From Enterococcus raffinosus (GTDB taxonomy: Bacteria > Bacillota > Bacilli > Lactobacillales > Enterococcaceae), in NCBI RefSeq assembly GCF_001886185.1, contig NZ_JXLA01000016.1, forward strand, positions 1 to 64,000: a DNA stretch of 64,000 bases, written 5' to 3'. Below the pieces are notes generated by a model. That model was not told the origin of the DNA and searched no databases. It saw nothing but the letters and a program-made list of their open reading frames with translations. Positions 1 to 8,808 of the stretch are shown in pieces. Position numbers and translations under genes: made by a program. Each line of letters begins with the position of its first letter. Within the stretch, counting starts at the first letter, position 1.

Positions 1-34
1 GAACGAAACTGACTAAAGTCATTAAATGATTATT

Positions 35-68
35 AAAAGCGCTCGATCGTATTTGATCGAACGCTTTT
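35..68 (-). terminator. Rho-independent terminator of the first PTS operon
   Basis: A 14-bp stem (35-48 with 55-68, one G-U pair when read on the minus strand) and a 6-nt loop are followed on the minus strand by a short T-rich run. It lies about 40 bases beyond the stop of the IIA gene. Confidence 0.8.
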
Positions 69-109
69 TAATTAGGCATATACTTTTTTTAAGTTATCTT
101 CTTGAAAGA

Positions 110-433
110 CTATTTATCTGATTCGGCTAATCGCTTATAAACATCGATTAATTCTTGTGTTAATCCGATATAAGAGATAGCATTCATTAAATGGTCTTGA
201 CTATGCACCATTAGTAATGTGACTTCGGCATTGTTCCCGCTGGCTTCGGCAGTCAATAAACCTGTCTGAGTGTTGTGCGCCTCTACCAATGCTTCATTTG
301 CAGCAGTCATTCGTTTTTCCGCCTCAGTAAAATCATTGCTCTTTGCGGCGGCTAATGCTGCAACTGCCTCCCCCTTTGCATTTCCTGCATTCATGATTAA
401 GCCCATCACTATTTGTAGTTGCTCGTCATTCAT
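110..433 (-). CDS. PTS lactose/cellobiose-family EIIA component
   Basis: A 107-residue all-helical PTS IIA of the lactose/cellobiose family, at that family's normal length. It passes phosphate from HPr to the cognate IIB. The VHSQDHLM motif near residue 77 holds the expected phospho-accepting histidine. The ATG at 433 is chosen because an AAGGG element lies upstream; a TTG two codons earlier is possible. It is the last gene of a glycosylasparaginase-IIB-IIC-IIA series, so its sugar is probably an amino-sugar or glycoside conjugate rather than plain cellobiose. That specificity is inferred from context only. Confidence 0.9.
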   Translation of the reverse strand: MNDEQLQIVMGLIMNAGNAKGEAVAALAAAKSNDFTEAEKRMTAANEALVEAHNTQTGLLTAEASGNNAEVTLLMVHSQDHLMNAISYIGLTQELIDVYKRLAESDK

Positions 434-553
434 TGTCAAAAATCCCTTCTACATGTAAAAATAAATCCGTCCTACTGACTTTTTACTATCTTTTCATGGT
501 GCTTTGTTCGTTACAAGTTACTAGCATACTTTTCTCCAAGCTTTTCGATTATC

Positions 554-1909
554 TTAGATTTCGTCAAAATCAAACGTATCAAAGTCGATTTCTTCTGCAT
601 CAAGTTCTTCTGCTTCTTTTTCTTCTCGTAAATATTGATCGTCTAATACTTTAATGAAGGGATAATAAATTGCCATACCCAAAACAATCAGTAATGCCTG
701 CAAGACAGTCGCCTGCCAGCCACTAACTAAGAAGCCAGAAATAATCGGCGGTGTCGTCCATGGTAGCTGAATCCCGTTTGTATAAGGAACGATTCCCCAA
801 TCCATTGCGAAGTAAGAAATAATTATATTAATAGTAGGAACAAGTGCAAAAGGAATCAGAAGAATCGGATTCAAGACAATCGGCAATCCAAAGATAATCG
901 GTTCATTGATTCCGAAAATACTTGGTACTAGTGATAATTGAGACAATTTTTTTACTCGCTGGCTCTTACAGAAGATGACCATCACAATAATCAATGATAA
1001 GGTGGAGCCGCCACCGCCAAACGTTGCGAACATATCTTGAAATTGTCCTGTGATGATATTTGGAATTGGGTGTCCATCTTTAAAGGCTTGCATGTTTTCA
1101 ACTGACAGCGCACGTAAAACGGGATTAAATACCGCACCTACCACGCTGCTTCCATTGATACCAAAGAACCAGAAGAAATGTAAAAACAGATAAGCAATAA
1201 TCATGGCGCCTAAAGTGTTTCCTAAACTTAGTAAAGGCGTTTGTAAAAACTTAAAGATGACATCCTGCAAATTCCCCATTGGAGTCAATGAAACTAGCCA
1301 GTTGATCACAAACATAATCGTCACAACCACAAAACTCGGAATTAATGCTTCAAAGGATTTTACTACGGTTGGTGGTACCCCTTCAGGCATTTTGATCGTC
1401 CAGCCGCGATGAATAACTGCTGCAAAAATTCGTGTAGATACTAAAGCAATAATCATCCCCAAAAATAAACCACTTGAACCCATCCATTTTAGCGGTAAGC
1501 TAGTAACATCAAAAACCTGCGTGCTGTTTTCAGGCGTAAATTGGGTTGTAAAAGGGGTCAAAATGAAGAAGGATACTAGGGCTAACGCGCCGGATTGTAT
1601 CGCATCAATGTCCAATTGACGTCCCAAGCTATAGGCAATTCCAACGACAGCTAAAATCGTCATGACATCAAAACTGGCTGACGCAGGAACAGACATCAAC
1701 GATTCCCAGTTGCTTCCTAAAATTGGAGTAATGATGTTGCTCCAATTAGGAATTGGAAAGTTTGCCAGTAATAAGAAAAAAGAACCAACAATTAATAATG
1801 GCGTGGAAATCAAAAATCCGTCACGAATCGCAATCAAATATTTATTTTCCCCGATAATTTTAGCTAATGGGGTCAAAACTCTTTCCAACCAGTTTAAAAA
1901 CTTCTGCAT
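554..1909 (-). CDS. PTS cellobiose/lichenan-type EIIC permease
   Basis: A membrane permease of about 451 residues of the lactose/cellobiose EIIC family, with about ten hydrophobic segments. It shows the family's internal PEGVPP and FGINEPIIFGLPIVLNP motifs, which line the sugar path. The C-terminus is an acidic tail. The ATG at 1909 is preferred because GGAGG lies directly upstream; an in-frame TTG at 1924 overlaps that site. The gene sits between IIB and IIA, and the operon follows a glycosylasparaginase gene. Substrate is not determinable from sequence; an N-linked GlcNAc-type conjugate is inferred from the neighbour. Confidence 0.92.
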   Translation of the reverse strand: MQKFLNWLERVLTPLAKIIGENKYLIAIRDGFLISTPLLIVGSFFLLLANFPIPNWSNIITPILGSNWESLMSVPASASFDVMTILAVVGIAYSLGRQLDIDAIQSGALALVSFFILTPFTTQFTPENSTQVFDVTSLPLKWMGSSGLFLGMIIALVSTRIFAAVIHRGWTIKMPEGVPPTVVKSFEALIPSFVVVTIMFVINWLVSLTPMGNLQDVIFKFLQTPLLSLGNTLGAMIIAYLFLHFFWFFGINGSSVVGAVFNPVLRALSVENMQAFKDGHPIPNIITGQFQDMFATFGGGGSTLSLIIVMVIFCKSQRVKKLSQLSLVPSIFGINEPIIFGLPIVLNPILLIPFALVPTINIIISYFAMDWGIVPYTNGIQLPWTTPPIISGFLVSGWQATVLQALLIVLGMAIYYPFIKVLDDQYLREEKEAEELDAEEIDFDTFDFDEI

Positions 1910-1935
1910 CTTTTTTTCCTCCAATCAATCAAGTA

Positions 1936-2265
1936 CTATTTTTTATTTTGTTTAATTAATTTCAAAACTTCTTTCATCGCTTTTTCGCCATCCATCATAC
2001 CGTAAATCTCTGGAGCGATTACTGCGACGGGGATTCCTAATGGTGCGAATTGCTCTTTGGTTTTTTCCAATAGAAATTTTACTTGTGGACCTAAAAGAAT
2101 AGCCACAGGTTTTTCCTTTTCAACAACTTCTTGTGACCGTGCGACCGGAAAAGCAGTGATTTGAAGAGGCATGTTATGCTTATTTACAACCTCCATCATT
2201 TTATTGACCATAATACTTGTGGACATTCCTGCATCACAAAATAGATAAATTTGTTTTTTACTCAT
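1936..2265 (-). CDS. PTS lactose/cellobiose-family EIIB component
   Basis: A 109-residue PTS IIB of the cellobiose type. The N-terminal strand ends in the CDAGMSTS phosphocysteine loop, with Cys10 as phosphate acceptor from IIA. Start choice: the frame stays open upstream into the preceding gene, but AGGAGAG sits 7 bases before the ATG at 2265, giving a normal-length protein starting MSKKQIYLF. It lies 22 bases downstream of the glycosylasparaginase stop and 26 bases upstream of IIC, consistent with one transcript. Confidence 0.9.
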   Translation of the reverse strand: MSKKQIYLFCDAGMSTSIMVNKMMEVVNKHNMPLQITAFPVARSQEVVEKEKPVAILLGPQVKFLLEKTKEQFAPLGIPVAVIAPEIYGMMDGEKAMKEVLKLIKQNKK

Positions 2266-2287
2266 AGTATTCACTCTCCTAAAATTT

Positions 2288-3241
2288 TTATACAATTGGT
2301 GCCTTAATCCGTTTTTCATAAGCATCTAGCCAATCTTGTGTAATTGGCTCAATAATAGTAGTATGCTCTGCCCCCATATTAGCGATAAAAATTTGCGGTT
2401 CTTCGTGATCATTTCCAACGCTAAAGGTGAATTCAACATTCGTCGCTACACCCCATTCGCCTTCTTTGTTCATCGCAATCAATGAGAAGGCGCCAGCTTT
2501 TCCATAACGCGCCGTTAATTTATCATGGAATTCATAAACCGCTTGATCACAGGCAGCCTGTGGCTTTAACCCTTCTCCCATCAATCGAACGATCTCATAG
2601 GATAAGCAGCCCTTCATTAAATCTTCTCCTAAACCTGTTGCGGCCGCGCCGCCAATTTCACTATCCACATAAAAACCAGAACCAGATAAAGGTGAATCTC
2701 CTACACGCCCTGGTTTTTTCATGAAGAGTCCCGAGCTAGAGGTTCCCGCAGTCATGGTGCCCATTTGATCTAATGTAATAGCTCCGACTGTATCGTGACC
2801 GTCGTAAGGGTTCAAATTGTTTTCCTGAATTTCTTTCAAACGCTTCTCCCATATTTTATGAGCACGTTCCGTCAGCATACTTTTTCTTTCAAACCCCTCC
2901 AGCATTGAATATTTCGTTGCCCCTTCACCTACGCGAAAGCTATTAAATTTATCCTTGCTCAATTTTCGTGCGACAGAAATTGGATTTTTTACATCTGTGA
3001 TGCCCGCCACCGCACCAATTTCAAACGTGTCTCCATTCATAAAGGCTGCATCCATTTCTAGGATACCTTCCGCATTTGGCAGCCCTCCAAATCCAACTGA
3101 TTTATAATAGGGATAATCCTCCACTGTTTTGATCAAAGCCTCCACAGCATCTCCTGCATTTGCTTTGTTTTCTAATAATCGCATTGCTTCAACTACGCCA
3201 TCGTGCGCCATACGCCATGTGGCAATCGCTCCCCACGCCAT
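2288..3241 (-). CDS. N4-(beta-N-acetylglucosaminyl)-L-asparaginase (glycosylasparaginase family, Ntn hydrolase)
   Basis: About 317 residues, family length for glycosylasparaginase/isoaspartyl peptidase. These Ntn hydrolases self-cleave just before a threonine that becomes the nucleophile. The HDTVG motif at about residues 149-153 supplies it (Thr151), followed by the TAGTSSSG and GRVGDSPLSGSG substrate-pocket motifs. No signal peptide is visible, so it acts in the cytosol, where a PTS-imported glyco-asparagine would be cleaved to aspartate and an amino sugar. ATG 3241 is preferred over 3247 because GAGGGG is correctly spaced for it. A plant-type asparaginase or isoaspartyl peptidase is less likely given the adjoining PTS. 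Confidence 0.88.
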   Translation of the reverse strand: MAWGAIATWRMAHDGVVEAMRLLENKANAGDAVEALIKTVEDYPYYKSVGFGGLPNAEGILEMDAAFMNGDTFEIGAVAGITDVKNPISVARKLSKDKFNSFRVGEGATKYSMLEGFERKSMLTERAHKIWEKRLKEIQENNLNPYDGHDTVGAITLDQMGTMTAGTSSSGLFMKKPGRVGDSPLSGSGFYVDSEIGGAAATGLGEDLMKGCLSYEIVRLMGEGLKPQAACDQAVYEFHDKLTARYGKAGAFSLIAMNKEGEWGVATNVEFTFSVGNDHEEPQIFIANMGAEHTTIIEPITQDWLDAYEKRIKAPIV

Positions 3242-3255
3242 CTTCATGCCCCTCT

Positions 3256-3269
3256 CGTTACCGTTTACA
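3256..3269. promoter_or_regulatory. cre-like site (one mismatch)
   Basis: TGTAAACGGTAACG on the minus strand matches the CcpA consensus TGWNANCGNTNWCA at 13 of 14 positions. It lies just upstream of the glycosylasparaginase start and downstream of the predicted -10, a usual position for catabolite repression by roadblock. Confidence 0.5.
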
Positions 3270-3286
3270 TTTAAAAATCTGACCTC

Positions 3287-3319
3287 ATTATAAATAGTAT
3301 ATACTGTTTTGTATATACT
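3287..3319 (-). promoter_or_regulatory. Promoter of the glycosylasparaginase-PTS operon with GntR operator
   Basis: A perfect 9-bp inverted repeat, AGTATATAC (3296-3304) and GTATATACT (3311-3319) with a 6-bp spacer, overlaps the -35 area of a minus-strand promoter whose -10 is TATAAT at 3287-3292. The same palindrome stands upstream of the gntR gene at 5578-5599, so it is most simply the operator of that regulator. Confidence 0.75.
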
Positions 3320-3365
3320 AAATTTAAAATTTTTTTATTTTGTTCCCAGAAAGTATCACGCCATG

Positions 3366-3395
3366 AAAAAAGACCTGACAATTCATGTCAGGTCT
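3366..3395 (-). terminator. Terminator of the gntR-M20 peptidase unit
   Basis: A perfect 10-bp stem (AGACCTGACA at 3371-3380 with 3386-3395), 5-nt loop and a minus-strand T run, placed just after the M20 peptidase stop. It separates that unit from the glycosylasparaginase operon, which therefore needs its own promoter. Confidence 0.9.
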
Positions 3396-3403
3396 CATTG
3401 GTT

Positions 3404-4705
3404 TTATTCAATTAGTTTTAACATGGCACGCATATAGATTTCCATATTCAGCAATAAATCTTCTTCATCCATATATTCATCTTGATTGTGGGCAATCCCC
3501 TTTTGTCCAGGAAATGACGGCCCAAATGCGACGATATTGGGTACAAAACGTGCGTAAGTGGCTCCTGTAGTTGTTACTGGCGTCCCATCTAGCTTTGTAA
3601 CGTCTTCATAAATCTTTGACAAAGCATGAACGTTCGGATCATTTTTGGGAAAATGACTGCTTTGAATGCGGCGAACCACTGATAGTTGACTCTTAGGTGG
3701 AAGATGTTTTTCTAGTGCTTTCGTTACCTCTGCTTCTGTCACAGAAACTGGATAGCGAATGGCTAATGAAAGAGATAACTGATTTCCCTTTTTGAGCAGC
3801 TCATAAGGAGTGACCATTAATTTCCCACTGTCTGTATCCGAAAAATCAATACCAAGTCCTTCCCCATAATGCTTGTTCGCCAAACTTTTTTCTAGCCATA
3901 AAAAGTATTCTTGCAGTTTTCCTGAAAGTCGTCTTTCCTGATTGATTTTTTCTGCTAATAACGTAATGGCATTCATCCCAAGCTCTGGCGCATTCGATGG
4001 AGCTCTTTTCCCTGTAACACGAACCACTTCCCCGTCGATCCTCACCGATAAGTCATCGGGCACATGATCTCTTGCTTGGTCCCCGACAAATTCTCCTATA
4101 TGCTCCAGCATTTCCTCAGCAAATGGGGTTAAAATCTCATAATTTACAATCCCACGTTCGCCATAAACCACTGGATATTTACAGTCTGGTGTAAAACCAA
4201 ACACTGGTGCTGGTTCCTCACTTAGATAAAGCGGGATATCCGAACTGCCGCTTTCTTCATTGGTTCCAAAGACAATTCGAATGGTTTTTTTTACTGGCAA
4301 ATCCATATCCTTTAATAATTTCAATCCAAACAAACAGGATAAAATCGGGCCCTTATTGTCTAAAATGCCGCGACCATAAAAACGCTGATCCTTTTTGCTC
4401 AATTTGAAGGGGGGAAAGGTCCAGCCTTCCCCAGCAGGAACAACATCCAAGTGTCCTACGACACCAATATAGTCTTTATCTTCCCCCCATTGCGCATACC
4501 CAACAGCATTATTGACGATTGCGGTCTTAAAACCATAGGTCTCGGCCAATGCCATAACCGTTTCTAAAGCTACTTTTGGTCCCTGACCGAATGGTGCGTG
4601 TTCTGCAGATTCCCCTTTCACACTCTCCACTCGCATCACCTGATCAAGATCCTGATAAAACTGCTCTTTATTTTCTTCAATCACTCTTCTAAAATCAATG
4701 GTCAT
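3404..4705 (-). CDS. M20 family dipeptidase (PepV-like)
   Basis: A cytosolic M20 zinc peptidase of about 433 residues, in the range of PepV-type dipeptidases and Sapep. Visible metal ligands: GHLDVVPAG (His and Asp), GRGILDNKGP (bridging Asp), NEESGSSD (catalytic Glu and ligand) and a C-terminal IAHNQDE with the last histidine. The start at ATG 4705 has GAGGAG spaced 7 bases away; an upstream TTG has none. It lies 36 bases behind gntR in the same unit. It could trim glycopeptides to free glyco-asparagine, which glycosylasparaginases need as substrate; this coupling is inferred. Confidence 0.85.
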   Translation of the reverse strand: MTIDFRRVIEENKEQFYQDLDQVMRVESVKGESAEHAPFGQGPKVALETVMALAETYGFKTAIVNNAVGYAQWGEDKDYIGVVGHLDVVPAGEGWTFPPFKLSKKDQRFYGRGILDNKGPILSCLFGLKLLKDMDLPVKKTIRIVFGTNEESGSSDIPLYLSEEPAPVFGFTPDCKYPVVYGERGIVNYEILTPFAEEMLEHIGEFVGDQARDHVPDDLSVRIDGEVVRVTGKRAPSNAPELGMNAITLLAEKINQERRLSGKLQEYFLWLEKSLANKHYGEGLGIDFSDTDSGKLMVTPYELLKKGNQLSLSLAIRYPVSVTEAEVTKALEKHLPPKSQLSVVRRIQSSHFPKNDPNVHALSKIYEDVTKLDGTPVTTTGATYARFVPNIVAFGPSFPGQKGIAHNQDEYMDEEDLLLNMEIYMRAMLKLIE

Positions 4706-4741
4706 GAGAAGTCTCCTCGTTTCTATCAACAATGTATTTGT

Positions 4742-5473
4742 TTAGTGGTTGTATCGAGTCAGCGTTGTTTTAAATACATAGCGATCTGATCGATAGTATG
4801 AAATATCATAAAATATTGGTGTCGCATCTAACGCATAGGTCACGGAATAAACCTGTAACAACGGATCACCCATCGGGACATCCAAAAGTTTTGATAACTC
4901 TGGCCGTACTAAAATCGCTTCTACTTCTTGATGGGAATAAGCAATCTCAGTTTTTTCTTCTAATAGCTGGAATAGGGAGCCGATGAAGTCCTCCTTGGTT
5001 AAGCCCTTGACATAATATTCGGATAAATAAATTTTTTCCACCGTCATTGGTTCATTATCTAGAATTCGCCGCCGAACAAGTTCATAAATTGGCTGATCTT
5101 CTTCTAATTGCAAGGCATTCAATATCTCTTCTGATGGTTCGGTAACTTGCTGGAAAGAGATCACTTCTGTGCTGCTGGTTTTTCCATAAGCTTTCGCTGC
5201 TTCAGTAAAGCCTTGCAGCCCGGAGCGTCCGCTTTGAATTTTTGGCTGTGACATCACATAGCTGCCTTTGCCTCGTCGTTTCACTAAAATATTCTTAGTG
5301 ATTAAATCATCAATCGCCTTACGTATCGTTAATCGACTGCAGTCAAATTCCTTTGCCAAATCATATTCAGAAGGCAATTTCTGCGAACTGACATACACAC
5401 CCTCGTGAATGCGTTTTTCAATTTCGGCGGAGACTTGATCAAATTTTGCCTTTGTTGATTTTTTCTCTTCCAT
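4742..5473 (-). CDS. GntR/HutC-family transcriptional regulator
   Basis: About 243 residues. The N-terminal GntR winged helix shows LPSEYDLAKEF, CSRLTIRKAIDDL and RRGKGSYV, followed by a C-terminal UTRA ligand-binding domain as in HutC/NagR-type repressors that sense sugar phosphates or amino acids. ATG 5473 has AAGGAG well placed; a further in-frame start at 5524 lacks one. The twin GTATATAC palindromes at its own promoter and at the glycosylasparaginase promoter suggest autoregulation plus control of the PTS operon. The ligand is unknown; GlcNAc-6-phosphate is a reasonable guess. Confidence 0.88.
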   Translation of the reverse strand: MEEKKSTKAKFDQVSAEIEKRIHEGVYVSSQKLPSEYDLAKEFDCSRLTIRKAIDDLITKNILVKRRGKGSYVMSQPKIQSGRSGLQGFTEAAKAYGKTSSTEVISFQQVTEPSEEILNALQLEEDQPIYELVRRRILDNEPMTVEKIYLSEYYVKGLTKEDFIGSLFQLLEEKTEIAYSHQEVEAILVRPELSKLLDVPMGDPLLQVYSVTYALDATPIFYDISYYRSDRYVFKTTLTRYNH

Positions 5474-5577
5474 ACTTTCTCCTTCATTCGCTTTATGTAT
5501 TTCGTTTTTAATCATCATTTTCACTATACTGATTCTTTCATGCCTTGGCTAGGCTAATCTTCTCAGGAGTCTATTCG

Positions 5578-5599
5578 GTATATACCTTCTAGTATATAC
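5578..5599. promoter_or_regulatory. Second GntR operator, upstream of gntR
   Basis: GTATATAC (5578-5585) and GTATATAC (5592-5599), which is its own reverse complement, flank a 6-bp spacer. Arm sequence and spacing match the palindrome at 3296-3319. Confidence 0.7.
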
Positions 5600-5733
5600 T
5601 ATACTGATAATGGATAAAATTCAATCATCTAAGAGACTTTTAACGTTTAATCTAGCTTGTTTTAAGATAGTGGACTACCTATCACCGCTTTCCTTCTAAC
5701 GACATTTCCCTTATAATACCTTCAGGTGATTTT

Positions 5734-6477
5734 ATGAATACAATTGATGCAACGGAAATCGTTGAAAAAATGAGCAATCAAAAAATAAATTATGATAGAG
5801 TGCTTCACAAAATGATTCATGCGTGGGAAAAAGAGAAGGTTCGTCCACGTATTCTGATTCATTCTTGTTGCGCGCCTTGCAGCACATACACACTAGAATT
5901 TTTAACTCAGCATGCAGATGTAACTATTTTCTTTTCCAACTCAAACATTCATCCAGAGAGTGAATACCAACGACGCGTGCTCGTCCAAGAAAAATTTATC
6001 AATGATTTTAACGCGGCGACAGGCAATCATGTGGAGCTGATTATTGATGATTATAAGCCAAACGACTTTATTCAATTTATGCAGCAAAACAATCTAACTG
6101 ATGAACCTGAAGGCGGCAAACGCTGTACTGCATGTTTCAATATGCGCCTCGATTTAGCAGCAAAAGAAGCATTAGAACGAGGATATGATTACTTCGGTAG
6201 CGCTCTGACGATCTCTCCGAAAAAAAATAGTCAATTAATCAATCAAATCGGCATGGATATTCAAAAAATCTACAATACACATTATCTGCCTAGTGATTTT
6301 AAGAAGAATTCTGGCTATCAACGCTCTATTGAAATGTGTAAGGAATACGATGTGTATCGTCAATGCTACTGCGGCTGTGTTTTTGCCGCAAAGCAACAGG
6401 GCTGCGACCTCAAAACAATCAATAGAGAAGCAAAAGCCTTCGTCAAGGAGCATCAACAGCAACCCACAGAAGCATAG
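5734..6477 (+). CDS. queH: Epoxyqueuosine reductase QueH
   Basis: A 247-residue QueH (former DUF208) protein, which performs the last step of tRNA queuosine synthesis in bacteria lacking QueG, reducing epoxyqueuosine at the tRNA wobble position. It shows the conserved cysteine pairs that bind iron-sulfur and iron: HSCCAPCSTY near residue 44-52, GGKRCTACFNMRLD near 128-140, and CYCGCVF near 210. It stands alone between two terminators. No preQ1 riboswitch was recognisable upstream. Confidence 0.93.
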   Translation: MNTIDATEIVEKMSNQKINYDRVLHKMIHAWEKEKVRPRILIHSCCAPCSTYTLEFLTQHADVTIFFSNSNIHPESEYQRRVLVQEKFINDFNAATGNHVELIIDDYKPNDFIQFMQQNNLTDEPEGGKRCTACFNMRLDLAAKEALERGYDYFGSALTISPKKNSQLINQIGMDIQKIYNTHYLPSDFKKNSGYQRSIEMCKEYDVYRQCYCGCVFAAKQQGCDLKTINREAKAFVKEHQQQPTEA

Positions 6478-6480
6478 GCT

Positions 6481-6513
6481 AAGAACGATAGAAAAAACCT
6501 ATCGTTCTTTTTT
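6481..6513 (+). terminator. Terminator of queH
   Basis: An 11-bp perfect stem (6481-6491 with 6499-6509), AT-rich loop and T run, immediately after the queH stop. Confidence 0.9.
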
Positions 6514-6670
6514 CTGCAAAGAATTCAAAAGATGGAAATAATTTGTTGTTTCGCCATCCACTATTGCTTTTTTATAAATTTAGCAAGTCGCATTTATGAT
6601 AGCCTTTACATAGCCACCCCATCTTCGGTACAATAAACTAATTACAAAGCTGATTAAGAGAGGTTTCTGT

Positions 6671-8764
6671 ATGTTTAAAGCTAAAATGAATGCACGCTTC
6701 GGCTTCTTTCTACTATTGACATTGCTGTTATGGGGAAAAAGCGTATTCGCTTACTTTATTGATTTTGATTTGCGGTTGGATAATGCTTTACAAATATTTA
6801 TTCTATTAATCAATCCGATAGCGACAACAATGCTCTTTTTATCGATTTTTTTGTTTATCCGAAGAACAAGAGCTGCTTATGTTACAGGCTATCTGATTTA
6901 CTTATTATTAAGCGTTTTACTTTTTGCGAACGTCGTCTATTATCAGGAGTTCACTGATTTTCTTACCATCGATACGATATTAGGCGCTGGAAAAGTCGCA
7001 AGTGGACTGGGTGAAAGTGCGATTCGGCTATTTAGACCACATGATATTCTTTATTTTCTAGATTGTATTGCTGTATTGGCCGCCCTACTTCTAAAAAAGA
7101 TTCCGCTGGACACCCGTCCGGTACGTGGAAAGTTTGCTTTTATGACTACGATTGCTTCACTGCTGTTTCTATTAGGAAACATTGCTTTAGCGGAAACAAG
7201 CCGACCTGGACTACTGACACGAACCTTTTCTAGAGATTATTTAGTGAAATATCTAGGAATCAACGCTTACACCGTTTATGACGGGATTAAGACCTATCAA
7301 GTTTCCCAAATCCGTGCGCAAGCCAGTCCAAATGATATGGCGATTATAGCAGACAAGCTGAGGCAGCAGCCTAAAGAAAAGAATGAAGAAACCTTTGGCC
7401 TTGCAAAAGGGAAAAATATCATCTATGTACACTTGGAAAGCGCCCATCAGTTCTTGATCGATTACAAACTAAAGGACGAAAATGGGGACGAACATGAGGT
7501 GATGCCCTTCGTAAATAGCTTGTACCACAGCAACAATTCCTTTAGCTTCGATAATTTCTACCATCAGGTGAGCGCAGGAAAAACCAGTGATGCGGAGACC
7601 TTGTTGGAAAACTCTTTATTCGGACTGAATCAAGGCTCGCTTTTTTCACAATTAGGCGGGAAAAATACCTTTAATGCAGCTCCGGCACTTCTTGATCAAA
7701 AATTGGGGTATACAACAGCGGCTTTCCACGGAAACGCTGGAAACTTCTGGAATCGAAACGAAACCTATAAAAAATTTGGTTATCAGCATTTCTTCGACGC
7801 CAGCTATTCCAAATTGGACGATGAGAATTCTTTCCAATATGGGTTGCATGATAAGCCCTTTTTCCAACAATCGGTAAAATATTTAGAGCATTTGCAGCAG
7901 CCTTTTTATGCAAAATTTTTGGCTGTTTCAAACCACTATCCTTTTTCAGAACTACCGGAAGCTGAGAACGGTTTTCCAAAGGTCAATACTGGCGATTCAA
8001 CAATTGATGGTTATTTCGCGACAGCTAATTATACAGATACGGCCATCAAGGAATTTTTCGATTATCTAAAGGCAAGTGGGCTCTACGAAAATTCTATGAT
8101 CGTTTTATATGGCGATCATTACGGTATTTCAGATTCTCGTATCAAGGATACAAAAGAATTGTTTGGCAAAGAGGATTGGACCACCTTTGATACGATACAA
8201 ACACAAAAAGTACCCCTCATTATCCATATTCCTGGTCAAGATAAAGGAACGATCAATCACACCTATGGCGGACAAGTGGATGTGTTGCCAACCCTTCTGA
8301 ACCTAATTGGTTATGAGTCCGATCATTTGATGCTGCTGGGGCAGGATTTACTTTCGCCCACCAGAGACGAAGTAGTGGCCTTTCGCAATGGCAATTTCGT
8401 TACGAGAGATTACTCCTATCACAAAGGCGATGTTTACGATAACCAGACGGGAGATTTACTAAACTTTAGCCATCCTGAAATCGTTGAATCGGCTAAAGAA
8501 GTGAAGAAGAAAGTAGATGAGCAATTAGCCACCTCCGATCAAATCAATAATGGCGATTTGCTGCGCTTTTATTATGACAGCGGGATCAAACCTGTAAAAA
8601 CAGAGGACATTAATTACAAGAACTCGATAAAAGACTTAACAGACATCGAAAAAGAGCTTGGAGAAAAATCTACCAGCGTTTATTCTCACAACAATCAGCA
8701 TTCAACAGAAGAACTATATAATACCCGATCGTATAAGGAATATACAGAAGAAGCAGACAAATAA
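6671..8764 (+). CDS. ltaS: Lipoteichoic acid synthase family protein (sulfatase fold)
   Basis: 697 residues: five N-terminal membrane segments within about residues 10-185, then an extracellular sulfatase/phosphatase-fold domain from about 245 to 610. LtaS transfers glycerol-phosphate from phosphatidylglycerol to build the lipoteichoic acid chain outside the membrane. Visible motifs are HLESAHQFL with the first metal ligand, SAGKTSDAE with the nucleophilic threonine, and LYGDHYG plus a later FHGNAGNFWNR-type segment. The charged C-terminal tail is disordered-looking. The gene is monocistronic. Several LtaS paralogues can coexist, so this may be a primase or stress paralogue rather than the main synthase. 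Confidence 0.9.
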   Translation: MFKAKMNARFGFFLLLTLLLWGKSVFAYFIDFDLRLDNALQIFILLINPIATTMLFLSIFLFIRRTRAAYVTGYLIYLLLSVLLFANVVYYQEFTDFLTIDTILGAGKVASGLGESAIRLFRPHDILYFLDCIAVLAALLLKKIPLDTRPVRGKFAFMTTIASLLFLLGNIALAETSRPGLLTRTFSRDYLVKYLGINAYTVYDGIKTYQVSQIRAQASPNDMAIIADKLRQQPKEKNEETFGLAKGKNIIYVHLESAHQFLIDYKLKDENGDEHEVMPFVNSLYHSNNSFSFDNFYHQVSAGKTSDAETLLENSLFGLNQGSLFSQLGGKNTFNAAPALLDQKLGYTTAAFHGNAGNFWNRNETYKKFGYQHFFDASYSKLDDENSFQYGLHDKPFFQQSVKYLEHLQQPFYAKFLAVSNHYPFSELPEAENGFPKVNTGDSTIDGYFATANYTDTAIKEFFDYLKASGLYENSMIVLYGDHYGISDSRIKDTKELFGKEDWTTFDTIQTQKVPLIIHIPGQDKGTINHTYGGQVDVLPTLLNLIGYESDHLMLLGQDLLSPTRDEVVAFRNGNFVTRDYSYHKGDVYDNQTGDLLNFSHPEIVESAKEVKKKVDEQLATSDQINNGDLLRFYYDSGIKPVKTEDINYKNSIKDLTDIEKELGEKSTSVYSHNNQHSTEELYNTRSYKEYTEEADK

Positions 8765-8808
8765 AAAGGAGTGAAAACAGCGAAAAATAGCTGTTTTCAC
8801 TCCTTTTT
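8763..8808. terminator. Bidirectional terminator between ltaS and the HAD gene
   Basis: A perfect 19-bp stem (8763-8781 with 8790-8808) with an A/T run on both sides separates two convergent genes and overlaps the HAD stop region. Confidence 0.93.

Noticed and set aside
5601-5733. preQ1 riboswitch before queH
   Set aside because: No preQ1-I or II core or suitable pseudoknot was recognised.
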